DNA of 51,235 nt. Origin: an uncultured Lachnospiraceae bacterium (lineage in GTDB: Bacteria; Bacillota; Clostridia; Lachnospirales; Anaerotignaceae). Location of the stretch: assembly GCA_944381395.1 (NCBI GenBank), contig CALWKY010000019.1, positions 1-51,235 of the forward strand, written 5' to 3'. The notes under the pieces are model-generated. The model did no database searches, was not told the origin of the DNA, and saw only the letters and a list, made by a program, of their open reading frames with translations. A program made the position numbers and the translations under genes. Within the stretch, counting starts at the first letter, position 1. Every line of letters begins with the position of its first letter. Of the stretch, positions 1 through 9,100 are shown in pieces.

Positions 1-2369
1 CCATTGATGAGTACAGCACCATTGAGACGCTGCATAGGAATGTGTGATGCAAGGCGCAGGTTTAATCTGCTCTTTTCCACCAAACGGTCGCCTAAAACCA
101 ATATTTGCGGCAGTATGAACATAACCAAAAACATAGAAATAATGGTACCACGGCTGATACATTGCCCAATGCCCACAATGGAAGGCTCGGAAGATATTTT
201 GCCGATGAGATAACCAGCAGCTGATAGAATGGAGCCGGATGTCAATACAGTGGGGAAAGACAGATCCAGTGCTTTCATGATTGCTTCCTTAGGTGAGAGA
301 TCTTTTTTCAGCTCTGTATACCAGCTGGAAATAACAATGGCATAGTCAATATTCGCACCCATTTGAATTGCTGTTACAATCAAATAACTCATAAAGAAAA
401 TATTGGTATCCGTTAAAGTGGGGAAGGAGAAATTAATCCAAATACTGCCCTGTATCACCAGAATCAATAAAATAGGCAGCCAAACGGACATAAAGGTAAA
501 AAGCAGTACCAGCACTACAAATACCACGGATAGCACGCTAATCATAATATTATCGTGGGCAAAAGAAACCGACTGGTCATAATCACTGGTGGAATTACCT
601 ACTAAATAAACATTGGATGCAGCATAGTATTTTTCTGCAATGGCATGAATTTTCTTTAAGTAGGCAAAGGTTTCTTCCCCTTCTTCTGGTAAATCCAAAT
701 CAATGACAATGCGGGTATATTGATCGCCTAAAAGCTGCTTTTGTGCATCTGTAATTTGTAAATAAGCATCATCAATATCTGCTTCATCCTGTGCATTCAG
801 CGTAACGATGCCTTTCTCTTTTTCTTCATGGATAAAAAGAATCATATCCATTACAGGGACTTGATAGGTATCAATGCCGCTGATAATGGGACCATAATCA
901 TCATTTTTTTCTACAGTATAAGCTGCATATAATAAACAAGCTTCTTCGTAGGGAAGATCCATCATTTCCGAAAACTGTCTGGGCGTTAAGCTGTCTTGCA
1001 GAAAATATCCTGGTCTAGCCTCAATATTGGAAAGTCCCATGGCATACGTTACTTCCGAAAGGACATTGAGTTCTGCCAGCATAGCTTGTTCTTTTTCCGG
1101 ACTTCCTTTTGGCACCAATAATGCCATGATATTTTGTGAGCCAAAGATGCCATTTATTTTATCTCTGGCAGCTTGGTGTTCATTGCGCTGTTCTGTCATA
1201 ATTGCAGTATCACCGTAAACATAAGGGCACTGATTGGAAAGAAAGAAACCTGCAATGACACAAATCACAAAAACGGGTACGCCTACAAAACGTAATTTAT
1301 AAACCAACTTCCCCCAGCGATCAATATGGGGGATGAAGTTTTTATGTTTTGTTTTTTCCATGGCACGGGAAGAAATCATCAATAACCCGGGCATCAAGGT
1401 AAACACACAAAGCATACTGAAACAAATCGCTTTGATCAAGACACAGCCTAAGTCGAACCCAATGCGGAATTGCATAAACATCATTGCGGCTAATCCGGAA
1501 ATGGTTGTTAAGCTGCTGGCGGAAATAGAGGGAATGGATACAGCTAAAGCAGTAATGCAAGCTTCTCTGTCATTTCCTGCCTGTTCACGTTCTTCCAAAA
1601 AACGATGAAGTAAAATAATGGAGTAATCAATGGCAAGGGCTAATTGCAGCACCACAGTTACGGAATCAGATACATAGGATATTTCTCCAAAAACGAAGTT
1701 GGTACCTTTATTTAATAGGGCAGCTGCAATAAATGTTACCAGTAAAACAGGGACTTCTGCATAAGAACGAGAAGTAAAAAGCAGTACCAGTATGATAATC
1801 ACTGCGGAAATCACCAGGATAATATTCATCTCACTGCCTAAAATATCTGATTTTTGGTATCCTACTTCCGTGTCAATATAAGTATCATAATCAGCTAGCA
1901 ATACTTTAATTTCTTCCAAAGCTGCTTTTACACTTTCATCCTGACTTTCTCCCCGAAAGGAAACTTCTATCAGAGCATTTGTGCCTTGCATATAATCTTC
2001 CAGTGTTTTATATGCAGTAGCTGGTGTTTTGGATGTATTGGGATCAGCCTGCTCTTCTAAAAAATCCACACTGGAAATGCCGTCTATTTCTTCCATTTGG
2101 TCTGCCAGATCTCGGGCGATTTCATATGTAACGTGAGAAATCATAATTCTTGCAGTGGCATAAGTTGTCATTTCTTCGTCCATAATGGTAAGACCTTGAC
2201 GCGTTTCTGTGGTTTTTGGCAAATAAGCAGTACGGTCATCATTGACAGCAACCCAGTCTTTGGTAATCAGACTGGCAATGATTGCAATGATATAAAGAAA
2301 GAAAATAACATTCCGTTTATCTACAATTAAAGTAGCTAGCTTTTCAAAAAAGGAAGCATTTTGTTGCAT
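1..2369 (-). CDS. MMPL/RND-superfamily transporter (3' end beyond window)
   Basis: Reading the minus strand from the ATG at 2369 gives an open frame of 789 codons that runs off the window, so the C-terminus is missing. It begins MQQNASFFEKLATLIVDKRN, followed by a first membrane segment (about residues 20-37), a large external loop, and a block of membrane helices (SEMNIILVISAVIIILVLLF onwards). A second loop and a second helix block (DNIMISVLSVVFVVLVLLFT) repeat the pattern. This duplicated layout, with segments such as ALAIDYSIILLHRF and GANIDYAIVISSWY, is typical of MMPL-type exporters of lipids, drugs or peptides in Gram-positive bacteria. A GGAG ribosome-binding site precedes the start. 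A small unknown gene lies just upstream on the same strand and a TetR gene is divergent, so this is probably the regulated efflux target. The substrate cannot be read from the sequence. Confidence 0.88.
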   Translation of the reverse strand, partial: MQQNASFFEKLATLIVDKRNVIFFLYIIAIIASLITKDWVAVNDDRTAYLPKTTETRQGLTIMDEEMTTYATARIMISHVTYEIARDLADQMEEIDGISSVDFLEEQADPNTSKTPATAYKTLEDYMQGTNALIEVSFRGESQDESVKAALEEIKVLLADYDTYIDTEVGYQKSDILGSEMNIILVISAVIIILVLLFTSRSYAEVPVLLVTFIAAALLNKGTNFVFGEISYVSDSVTVVLQLALAIDYSIILLHRFLEEREQAGNDREACITALAVSIPSISASSLTTISGLAAMMFMQFRIGFDLGCVLIKAICFSMLCVFTLMPGLLMISSRAMEKTKHKNFIPHIDRWGKLVYKLRFVGVPVFVICVIAGFFLSNQCPYVYGDTAIMTEQRNEHQAARDKINGIFGSQNIMALLVPKGSPEKEQAMLAELNVLSEVTYAMGLSNIEARPGYFLQDSLTPRQFSEMMDLPYEEACLLYAAYTVEKNDDYGPIISGIDTYQVPVMDMILFIHEEKEKGIVTLNAQDEADIDDAYLQITDAQKQLLGDQYTRIVIDLDLPEEGEETFAYLKKIHAIAEKYYAASNVYLVGNSTSDYDQSVSFAHDNIMISVLSVVFVVLVLLFTFMSVWLPILLILVIQGSIWINFSFPTLTDTNIFFMSYLIVTAIQMGANIDYAIVISSWYTELKKDLSPKEAIMKALDLSFPTVLTSGSILSAAGYLIGKISSEPSIVGIGQCISRGTIISMFLVMFILPQILVLGDRLVEKSRLNLRLASHIPMQRLNGAVLIN

Positions 2370-2404
2370 GGAATCGAACTCCTTTCACATTGAGATTCGC
2401 CTGA

Positions 2405-2752
2405 TTACAATGAAAGATTACTACATGATTCTGCGGAATTTTCAATTCCTTCTTCGGATATACCCAACAAAGTACCATGGCAGTTCCAGTTGCCATAGGC
2501 AGATTGAATGATACCGAAAAGTTCATTTTGGGTATGTTTCCAATGGGAATGGCAAGGAATACTACAAAATACAGAATGCAGTGTATGGGAAAGATAATAT
2601 TCTCCCGTATCGGTAAGGATACCTGAGAGGACATTGTCATGCCCCAACAAAGAAAAAACTCCCGTTATGATAGGATTCTCTATTTTTAAAGAAAGGATGC
2701 CTTTTTTAGGTCCCATAGGGCTTTCCAATAAAATTTGATATTGTTGTTTCAT
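2405..2752 (-). CDS. small protein of unknown function preceding the MMPL gene
   Basis: A 115-residue protein starting MKQQYQILLESPMGPKKGIL, with an AGGAG site just upstream of the ATG. It has no signal peptide and no membrane segment. The first half alternates hydrophobic and polar residues (GILSLKIENPIITGVFSLLG), which suggests a small beta-sheet protein. It contains several Cys and His residues (SVFCSIPCHSHWKH, NWNCHG). It ends 35 bases before the transporter start on the same strand, so the two are probably cotranscribed and controlled by the divergent TetR gene. I do not recognise a family. An overlapping frame at 2344-2640 is a shadow without its own ribosome-binding site. Confidence 0.7.
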   Translation of the reverse strand: MKQQYQILLESPMGPKKGILSLKIENPIITGVFSLLGHDNVLSGILTDTGEYYLSHTLHSVFCSIPCHSHWKHTQNELFGIIQSAYGNWNCHGTLLGISEEGIENSAESCSNLSL

Positions 2753-2901
2753 GGCGTTTCTCCTTTCTTTCTTTGCGAATTTTGTTTGGTTTATTTTCCA
2801 TCTTTGCTGTAAGCATAAATCTTTTTTTCATTAGAAACAATGGTCAAATCATAGGATTTTGTCAGAATTTCCAAAATAGAACAAATTTGCAAAATATTTC
2901 A

Positions 2902-2939
2902 CATTCTAACATGACAGAATGCTGGGTTTATGGTATACT
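2902..2939 (+). promoter_or_regulatory. tetR promoter with overlapping palindromic operator
   Basis: ATGACA (2911-2916) and TATACT (2934-2939), separated by 17 bases, form a sigma-A promoter for the TetR gene. The 20-base sequence CATTCTAACATGACAGAATG (2902-2921) has perfect 6-base inverted arms around an 8-base centre and covers the -35 box. Its place between the regulator and the divergent transporter operon is what an autoregulating TetR repressor would use. The binding itself is inferred. Confidence 0.65.
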
Positions 2940-2962
2940 TTCTGAAAACGGAGGGATGTGAG

Positions 2963-3559
2963 ATGGAAAAAGATTCCACCAAACTGGCAATCTCCAATGC
3001 CTTAAAAAAACTTATGGCACAAAAGCCATTGGAAAAGATAACCATTTCAGAAATCATGGAAAGCTGTGGCATGCGCCGCCAGCATTTTTATTATTACTTT
3101 ACGGATATCTATGATCTTTTGCAGTGGATGTTTGAGAAAGAAGCCGTTTCTTTACTGGCGAAGCAGGAAGGAGCGTTGTTGTGGCAGGAAGGATTGCAGC
3201 AGTTATTTCAATATTTATCTGAAAACAGAGCAGTCTGTCTGTGTGTGCTGCGTTCTATGGGTCGAGAACCTTTAAAGCGCCTTTTTGAGACAGACATTTA
3301 TCATATCATTTGGTGTACGGTGAAACAGCTGGCGAAAGAAAAGGGCTTTCCGGAAAATACCCAGGAGCAGGAGCTCATTGCCAAGATTTTTTCCATTGGT
3401 TTAGCCGGATTGGTAGAAAGCTGGATTTTAGGAGAGTTAAACCAAACGCCCCAGGCTATGATTCAACTGGTAGACTGCATGCTGCAGGATTATATCAGAG
3501 GCGCCTCCTTGCGTTTCAGCGGTCAGATGCAGGATACGGCATCCGATCAATTTTCATGA
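2963..3559 (+). CDS. TetR/AcrR-family transcriptional regulator
   Basis: A 198-residue regulator starting MEKDSTKLAISNALKKLMAQ. The ATG at 2963 was chosen because GGAGG lies 8 bases upstream. The N-terminal DNA-binding domain is plain: KITISEIMESCGMRRQHFYYYFTDIYDLLQWMF matches the helix-turn-helix of TetR regulators, specifically the DhaS-like branch with a FYYYF...IYDLL pattern (about residues 28-60). The rest is the helical ligand-binding and dimer domain. The gene is divergent from the small protein and the MMPL transporter, and a palindrome covers its -35 box. A local repressor of the exporter is the likely role. The inducer is unknown. Confidence 0.88.
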   Translation: MEKDSTKLAISNALKKLMAQKPLEKITISEIMESCGMRRQHFYYYFTDIYDLLQWMFEKEAVSLLAKQEGALLWQEGLQQLFQYLSENRAVCLCVLRSMGREPLKRLFETDIYHIIWCTVKQLAKEKGFPENTQEQELIAKIFSIGLAGLVESWILGELNQTPQAMIQLVDCMLQDYIRGASLRFSGQMQDTASDQFS

Positions 3560-3669
3560 TACAAAAAACATATGAGAAGCGGATTTCTTTTCAGAAAACA
3601 GTATGTTATATTTTAATTTCTTCAGGAAAACTGCAGCGGCTGCCTTAAAAATCAATACGAAAAAAAGAA

Positions 3670-3714
3670 ACAGCTGAACCCCTTTTTGTCATAAGGATTC
3701 CAGCTGTTTTTGTT
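3670..3714. terminator. bidirectional terminator between tetR and the EamA gene
   Basis: ACAGCTG (3670-3676) pairs with CAGCTGT (3701-3707), with further partial pairing inside. It is followed on the plus strand by TTTTTGTTTTG and flanked on the other side by an A-run that reads as a U-run for the minus strand. It serves the convergent tetR and EamA genes. Confidence 0.8.
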
Positions 3715-3749
3715 TTGTTAAAAAACAGACCTGTTTTTATTGCAGGCAA

Positions 3750-4640
3750 TTATAAAGAGTTTGTTTTTTCTGTGATCCGCCGTTTTTTTGATAAATATTC
3801 ACTGAAACAAGTGGAGCCTAAAATACAGACCGCGCCTATTGCCCCTTGGGCAGAAAGGGGTTCTTTTAAAAGGAAGGTACTAAAGATGATGGCAACGACT
3901 GGGTCGATGTAGCTGTATAGAGCAATGGTCTGGCTGGGGATATCTGCCATAGAACCAAAGTAAAGCCAATAGGCAATGCCTGTATGGAAAATGCCCACAA
4001 CCAGCAAGAATACCCACTGGATACCGTCCAGAGAAAAACTGCTCACATCTTCTGTGATAAAAACGTAAGGCACCATGACAATCGCTGCTACCATAAGCTG
4101 TACAAAAGTAATATCATAAGCAGAAATGTTTTTGATGAATTTATTCATAAGAATTACGGACGCATACACAATGGCTGCGCTGACACCCAGTAAAATACCC
4201 ATGGCATTCCAGTTGGAGCCTTCCGAAAGCACACCGGAAACCAATATCATGCCAAATAGAGCAGCCAATACACAGCAAACCTTTGGCAATGTTAATTTTT
4301 CTTTTAATACCAGGGGGCTGAGCAGGGTTACAAATACAGGCTGCAAATAATAGCAGGCCGTAGCGGTGGCAACGGTGGTGTAGTGGTAAGACTGGAATAA
4401 TAACAGCCAGTTAAAACCAATCAGGGCGCCAGAACAAATGAGAAGCACCAGATTTTTTCGAATGGCTTGTTTATCGGGCATCCGTCGTTGAAAAGCAAAT
4501 AAACACAATAAAAATAAACTGCCAATGATACCCCGTGCCAGTGCGATCGCAGAGGAAGGCAGGGGAATAAACTTGACAAAGATGCCGATACTGCCCCAGA
4601 TGAACATAGCAAGAATGATTTTTAATTTGGATGTAGACAT
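3750..4640 (-). CDS. EamA/DMT-family permease
   Basis: A 296-residue membrane protein, the usual size for a ten-helix drug/metabolite transporter with two EamA repeats. It starts MSTSKLKIILAMFIWGSIGIFVKFIPLPSSAIALARG, the typical first repeat with the conserved W-G-S and the A-L-A-R-G motif. The second repeat begins near AMGILLGVSAAIVYASVILMNKFI and ends with the characteristic SYIDPVVAIIFSTFLLKEPLSAQGAIGAVCILGSTCFSE. The ribosome-binding site (AAAGGA) lies just before the ATG. Such proteins export amino acids, purines or other metabolites; the substrate is not predictable here. The gene follows queH by 21 bases and both are probably one transcript. Confidence 0.9.
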   Translation of the reverse strand: MSTSKLKIILAMFIWGSIGIFVKFIPLPSSAIALARGIIGSLFLLCLFAFQRRMPDKQAIRKNLVLLICSGALIGFNWLLLFQSYHYTTVATATACYYLQPVFVTLLSPLVLKEKLTLPKVCCVLAALFGMILVSGVLSEGSNWNAMGILLGVSAAIVYASVILMNKFIKNISAYDITFVQLMVAAIVMVPYVFITEDVSSFSLDGIQWVFLLVVGIFHTGIAYWLYFGSMADIPSQTIALYSYIDPVVAIIFSTFLLKEPLSAQGAIGAVCILGSTCFSEYLSKKRRITEKTNSL

Positions 4641-4661
4641 GGTATTTTTCCTTTCTTTTTC

Positions 4662-5318
4662 TTATGTAAGTGGGTTGGAAGGGGATTTTTGGGCATCCCG
4701 CTTTTGTGCTTCTAGTTTAGAATAAACGCAGCCGCAGTAGTTTTGCCGGTAGAGCCCATACTCCGCAGAAAGTGTGCAGGAACGGCGGTAACCATTTTTT
4801 TTCTTAAAATCGGAAAACAGATAAGGTACGCCATACTGACTGGCTAATTCTGCCCCAATTTCATTGAGAACCTGCGCATTTTTATGGGGAGAGATGGATA
4901 AAGTCGTGGTAAAGAAATCAAAACCACCTTCTTTTGCCATCTTTGCTGTTTCTTCCAAACGCAGGCGGTAACAGCGAAAACATCTTTCACCGCCTTCTGG
5001 CAGTGCCTCCAATCCTTTTGCCATAGCAAAAAAGCGTTCCGGATCATAAGTCCCTTCTAATAAAAATACAGGTAAGGCATGGGGTTGTTTCTCGATCAGC
5101 CGTGCCAGCTCTTGTGCGCGGCAGCGGTATTCTGTCTCTGGAGAAATATTGGGATTATAAAAAAATACAGTAATCTGAAAGTAGGAAGAAAGGTATTCCA
5201 ATACATAGCTGGAGCAAGGCGCACAGCAGGCATGTAACAATAACCTGGGGCGGTTTACCTGCCCTTCCAATGTATGAAGGGTTTCTTCCAGTTTCTTTTG
5301 ATAATTGATCTTTTCCAT
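4662..5318 (-). CDS. queH: epoxyqueuosine reductase QueH
   Basis: A 218-residue protein starting MEKINYQKKLEETLHTLEGQ. The ATG at 5318 follows a GAGGTG site; the frame is open further upstream but without such a site. The family hallmark LLLHACCAPCSS with adjacent cysteines (C31, C32) and C35 is present. So are NPNISPETEY, the CFRCYRLRLEETA motif and the C-terminal YCGCVYS. QueH (former DUF208) reduces epoxyqueuosine to queuosine in tRNA, the last step of queuosine synthesis, using iron-sulfur and iron centres; it replaces QueG in many Clostridia. No other queuosine genes are in the window. It is cotranscribed with the downstream permease, but I see no functional link. Confidence 0.93.
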   Translation of the reverse strand: MEKINYQKKLEETLHTLEGQVNRPRLLLHACCAPCSSYVLEYLSSYFQITVFFYNPNISPETEYRCRAQELARLIEKQPHALPVFLLEGTYDPERFFAMAKGLEALPEGGERCFRCYRLRLEETAKMAKEGGFDFFTTTLSISPHKNAQVLNEIGAELASQYGVPYLFSDFKKKNGYRRSCTLSAEYGLYRQNYCGCVYSKLEAQKRDAQKSPSNPLT

Positions 5319-5620
5319 AGTAATTTTACACCTCGTTTTTTCAGTGTAACAGGAAATGATGGCGGCGTAAAGAGAAAAAGCAGAACGAATCATGATATGT
5401 ACGAAAAAAAATACAAAAATATTTCACAAAAATGCAGGAAAATGGGAACAGGAAATGAAAAAATATTGTAAGAAATTTTGAAAAATTTAAAATTGTTTTT
5501 TGTGCATAACGATGTATTCGACAAAATGCAATGGAAAGAAGGACCAAAAAACCGTGTTTTGGATGAGGAGAAAAGAATATTTATGGCGTCAAAAAAATAA
5601 AAAGAACTCGGCAAAAAACC
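5319..5620. other. AT-rich gap between queH and the rpoB promoter
   Basis: About 300 bases between the divergent queH and rpoB units. It is A- and T-rich with short homopolymer runs. I see no gene, no RNA gene and no clear queH promoter on the minus strand. Confidence 0.5.
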
Positions 5621-5649
5621 TTGACAAGGAAAGGTATGGATGATAAAAT
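5621..5649 (+). promoter_or_regulatory. rpoB operon promoter
   Basis: TTGACA (5621-5626), a 17-base spacer and TAAAAT (5644-5649) make a near-consensus sigma-A promoter. Transcription would start near 5656, leaving a leader of about 460 bases before rpoB. Confidence 0.85.
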
Positions 5650-5655
5650 ATCTAA

Positions 5656-6115
5656 CACAGTTTGGACAGAGCACGTTTTGGAAGGTGCGAGACTGCGTTT
5701 GTAAAAATGCTGGCACATCGGTTTTTTTAGACCAAAAAGGCAAATTTATTGTGCGGTTTGCTCGTGTTTTATATGAAAAAGAAACGGTTTTTGTTCAATA
5801 TCAATAAGAAAGTCCCATCCTGAGCAGTCTGCTAGGACGGCAATTACATTAGAATTTCTATGATAAAGAGACTTTTGTCATGCCCACTGATCAAAGGTGG
5901 TGGAGGCAAAGGTCTAACTTTGTTTGTGAAATTCTAATTTTTTCTGTGTCGGGACTTTTTCATTTCTGTGCCTTTGCAGGCGTTAGACGGGTGGCTGAAG
6001 AAAAGAAACAAGCAATTGATTTTGCTTCTTTTCCTCAGATACCCGCACACAGGCAATCAGGTGCAGCGGGTTTTTGACGGGCAACGGCAGGAAGAATTAT
6101 TCGCGAGGTGACAAG
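5656..6115 (+). promoter_or_regulatory. long structured leader of rpoB with internal terminator-like hairpins
   Basis: About 460 untranslated bases lie before rpoB. Visible structures, in order, are: a hairpin with AGCA/TGCT and TCCT/AGGA arms around 5816-5838; a 10-base perfect stem TTAGAATTTC (5849-5858) with GAAATTCTAA (5928-5937), followed by six T residues; a hairpin AAGCAA/TTGCTT extended by GAAAAG/CTTTTC (6000-6033); and ACCCGC (6041-6046) with GCGGGT (6066-6071), followed by TTTT. The second stem encloses about 69 bases holding at least two smaller hairpins, for example ATGATAAAG with TTTTGTCAT. This looks like a transcription-attenuation leader. The effector is unknown; a ribosomal-protein or L10-type leader is one possibility I cannot confirm. 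Confidence 0.6.
5849..5943 (+). terminator. candidate attenuator inside the rpoB leader
   Basis: A perfect 10-base stem (5849-5858 with 5928-5937) is closed over a branched loop and followed directly by TTTTTT. It sits 170 bases before rpoB, so it would stop transcription before the gene unless remodelled. Confidence 0.6.
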
Positions 6116-9100
6116 ATGGAAAAAAATAGGGTTCACTCACTCCGTTTTGGCGACACGACCAGAATCAGCTATTCCAAGATTAACGAAGTTTTGGAAATGC
6201 CTAATCTGATCGAAGTGCAGAAAGACAGTTACCGGTGGTTCCTGGAAGAAGGTTTGAAGGAAGTATTTGAAGATATTTCCCCTATTACTGACTTTAGCGG
6301 CAATCTGGTACTGGAATTTATTGACTTTACATTAGAAGAGGATAACCCCAAATACTCCATTGAAGAGTGTAAGGAAAGAGACGCTACGTACTCTGCTCCT
6401 CTGAAGGTGAAAGCAAGACTGTATAATAAGGAACTGGATGAACTGAAAGAACAGGAAATTTATATGGGCGATTTCCCGTTAATGACAGAAACCGGTACCT
6501 TTGTTATCAATGGTGCAGAACGTGTTATTGTTAGCCAGTTAGTACGTTCTCCTGGTATTTACTATGCATCTGATTTTGATAAGGTAGGAAAGAAACTGCT
6601 TTCTTCCACTGTTATCCCTAACAGAGGCGCTTGGCTGGAATACGAGACCGACTCCAACGATGTATTTTACGTACGTGTAGACAGAACCAGAAAGGTACCT
6701 GTTACCGTTTTGATCCGCGCACTGGGTATCGGCACCGATGCGGAAATCATCAGCCTGTTTGGAGAAGAACCTAAGATTTTAGCTACCATTGAAAAAGATG
6801 TAGCAAAGTCTTATGAAGAAGGTCTGATTGAAATTTATAAGAGACTGCGCCCCGGCGAGCCTCCTACGGTGGAAAGCTCTGAAACTTTGCTGCGGGGCAT
6901 GTTCTTTGATCCTAAGAGATACGATCTGGCAAAGGTAGGCCGTTATAAGTTCAATAAGAAACTGGCACTGAAGAACCGTGTAAAGGGCGCTGTACTGGCA
7001 GAGGCTTGTGTAGATCCTATGACAGGCGAAGTACTGGCAGAAGCGGGCGAAACTTTGACTGCTCAACTGTGTGATACTTTGCAGAACTCCGGTACAGATG
7101 CAATCTTCATCCAGGTTGACGATAAAAAGCTGAAGGTACTGTCTAACCGTATGGTAGACATTGATGGCTTTATCGAAGAATTTGGTCTGTCTGCAAAAGA
7201 TCTGGGCATTAAGGAGAGAGTTTACTATCCTCTGCTGAGCCAGATTCTGGAAGAATACCAGAGCGCAGAAGAAGTGGCTGCTGCTATTAAAGAAAATATC
7301 CATGAACTGATTCCTAAGCACATTACTTTGGAAGATATTATGGCATCCATTAACTATGTGATGCATTTGGATAATGGCTATGGCAATGTAGATGATATTG
7401 ACCATTTGGGCAACCGCCGTATCCGTTCTGTTGGCGAACTACTGCAGAACCAGTTCCGTATCGGTCTGTCCAGAATGGAAAGAGTGGTTAGAGAACGCAT
7501 GACCACACAGGACTTGAATGCAATCACCCCGCAGGGCTTGATCAATGTACGTCCTGTAACCGCTTCTATTAAAGAGTTCTTTGGTTCTTCTCAGTTGTCT
7601 CAGTTCATGGACCAGAATAACCCTTTGAGTGAATTGACGCATAAGAGAAGACTGTCCGCGCTGGGTCCTGGCGGTTTGAGCCGTGAAAGAGCCGGATTCG
7701 AAGTGCGTGACGTTCACCACTCTCACTATGGCAGAATGTGCCCTATCGAGACACCAGAAGGTCCTAACATCGGTTTGATTAACTCTTTGGCATCTTTTGC
7801 CCGTATCAATGAATATGGCTTCATTGAGGCGCCTTACCGCAAGGTAGACCAGACTGGTGAGGAACCCCGTGTAACCGATGAATTTGTATATATTACTGCG
7901 GACGAGGAAGAAAACTACAACGTAGCACAGGCAAACGAGCCTTTGGATGCGGAAGGTCACTTCCTGCACAAGAAGGTAACAGGCCGTCACAAAGACGATA
8001 TCATCGAAGTAGACCGTACTCAGGTACAGCTGATGGACGTATCTCCTAAGCAGATGGTATCCGTCGCTACCGCATTGATTCCTTTCTTGCAAAACGATGA
8101 CGCAAACCGTGCCCTGATGGGTTCCAACATGCAGAGACAGGCTGTACCGTTGATGGTAACCGACTCTCCTATCGTTGGTACCGGTATGGAATATAAGACT
8201 GCAAAAGACTCCGGTATCTGTGTCATTGCAAAGAAGGGCGGCGTAGTAGAGCGCGTATCCGCAGATGAAATTGTTATCCGCAATGACAATTCTATGCGTG
8301 ATGTATATAAGCTGATCAAGTATCAGAGAAGTAACCAGTCTACCTGCCTGAACCAGAAGCCTATTGTAGATGTAGGCCAGCGTGTAGAAGCAGATCAGAT
8401 TATTGCCGATGGTGCATCCACCAAGAATGGTGAATTGGCACTGGGTAAGAACCCTCTGATCGGTTTCATGACCTGGGAAGGTTACAACTACGAGGACGCA
8501 GTTTTACTGAGTGAAAGACTGGTACAGGAAGACGTTTATACTTCCATTCATATTTCTGAGTTCGAGGCAGATGCAAGAGATACCAAACTGGGACCGGAAG
8601 AAATCACCAGAGATATTCCTAACGTAGGTGAGGATGCACTGCGTGATCTGGACGAAAGAGGTATCATCCGTATTGGTGCGGAAGTACGCCCCAATGACAT
8701 TCTGGTAGGTAAGGTTACCCCTAAGGGTGAAACCGAACTGACTGCAGAAGAAAGACTGTTAAGAGCCATCTTCGGTGAAAAGGCAAGAGAAGTAAGAGAT
8801 ACTTCCCTGCGTGTACCTCACGGTGAAACTGGTATCATCGTAGATGTAAAGATATTCACCAGAGAAAACGGCGACGATGTAGGTCCCGGCGTGAACGAAT
8901 TGGTTCGTGTTTATATTGCACAGAAGAGAAAGATCTCCGTTGGTGATAAGATGGCAGGTCGTCACGGTAACAAGGGTGTTGTTTCCCGTGTATTGCCTGT
9001 AGAAGATATGCCTTTCCTGCCTAATGGTCGTCCTCTGGATATCGTACTGAACCCTCTGGGTATTCCTTCTCGTATGAATATCGGTCAGGTATTGGAAACT

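Noticed and set aside
2344-2640. Minus-strand frame overlapping the 115-residue gene
   Set aside because: No ribosome-binding site and it overlaps the better supported frame at 2405-2752.
5880-6077. 65-codon frame in the rpoB leader
   Set aside because: No ribosome-binding site, and it covers predicted RNA stems; unlikely to be a leader peptide gene.
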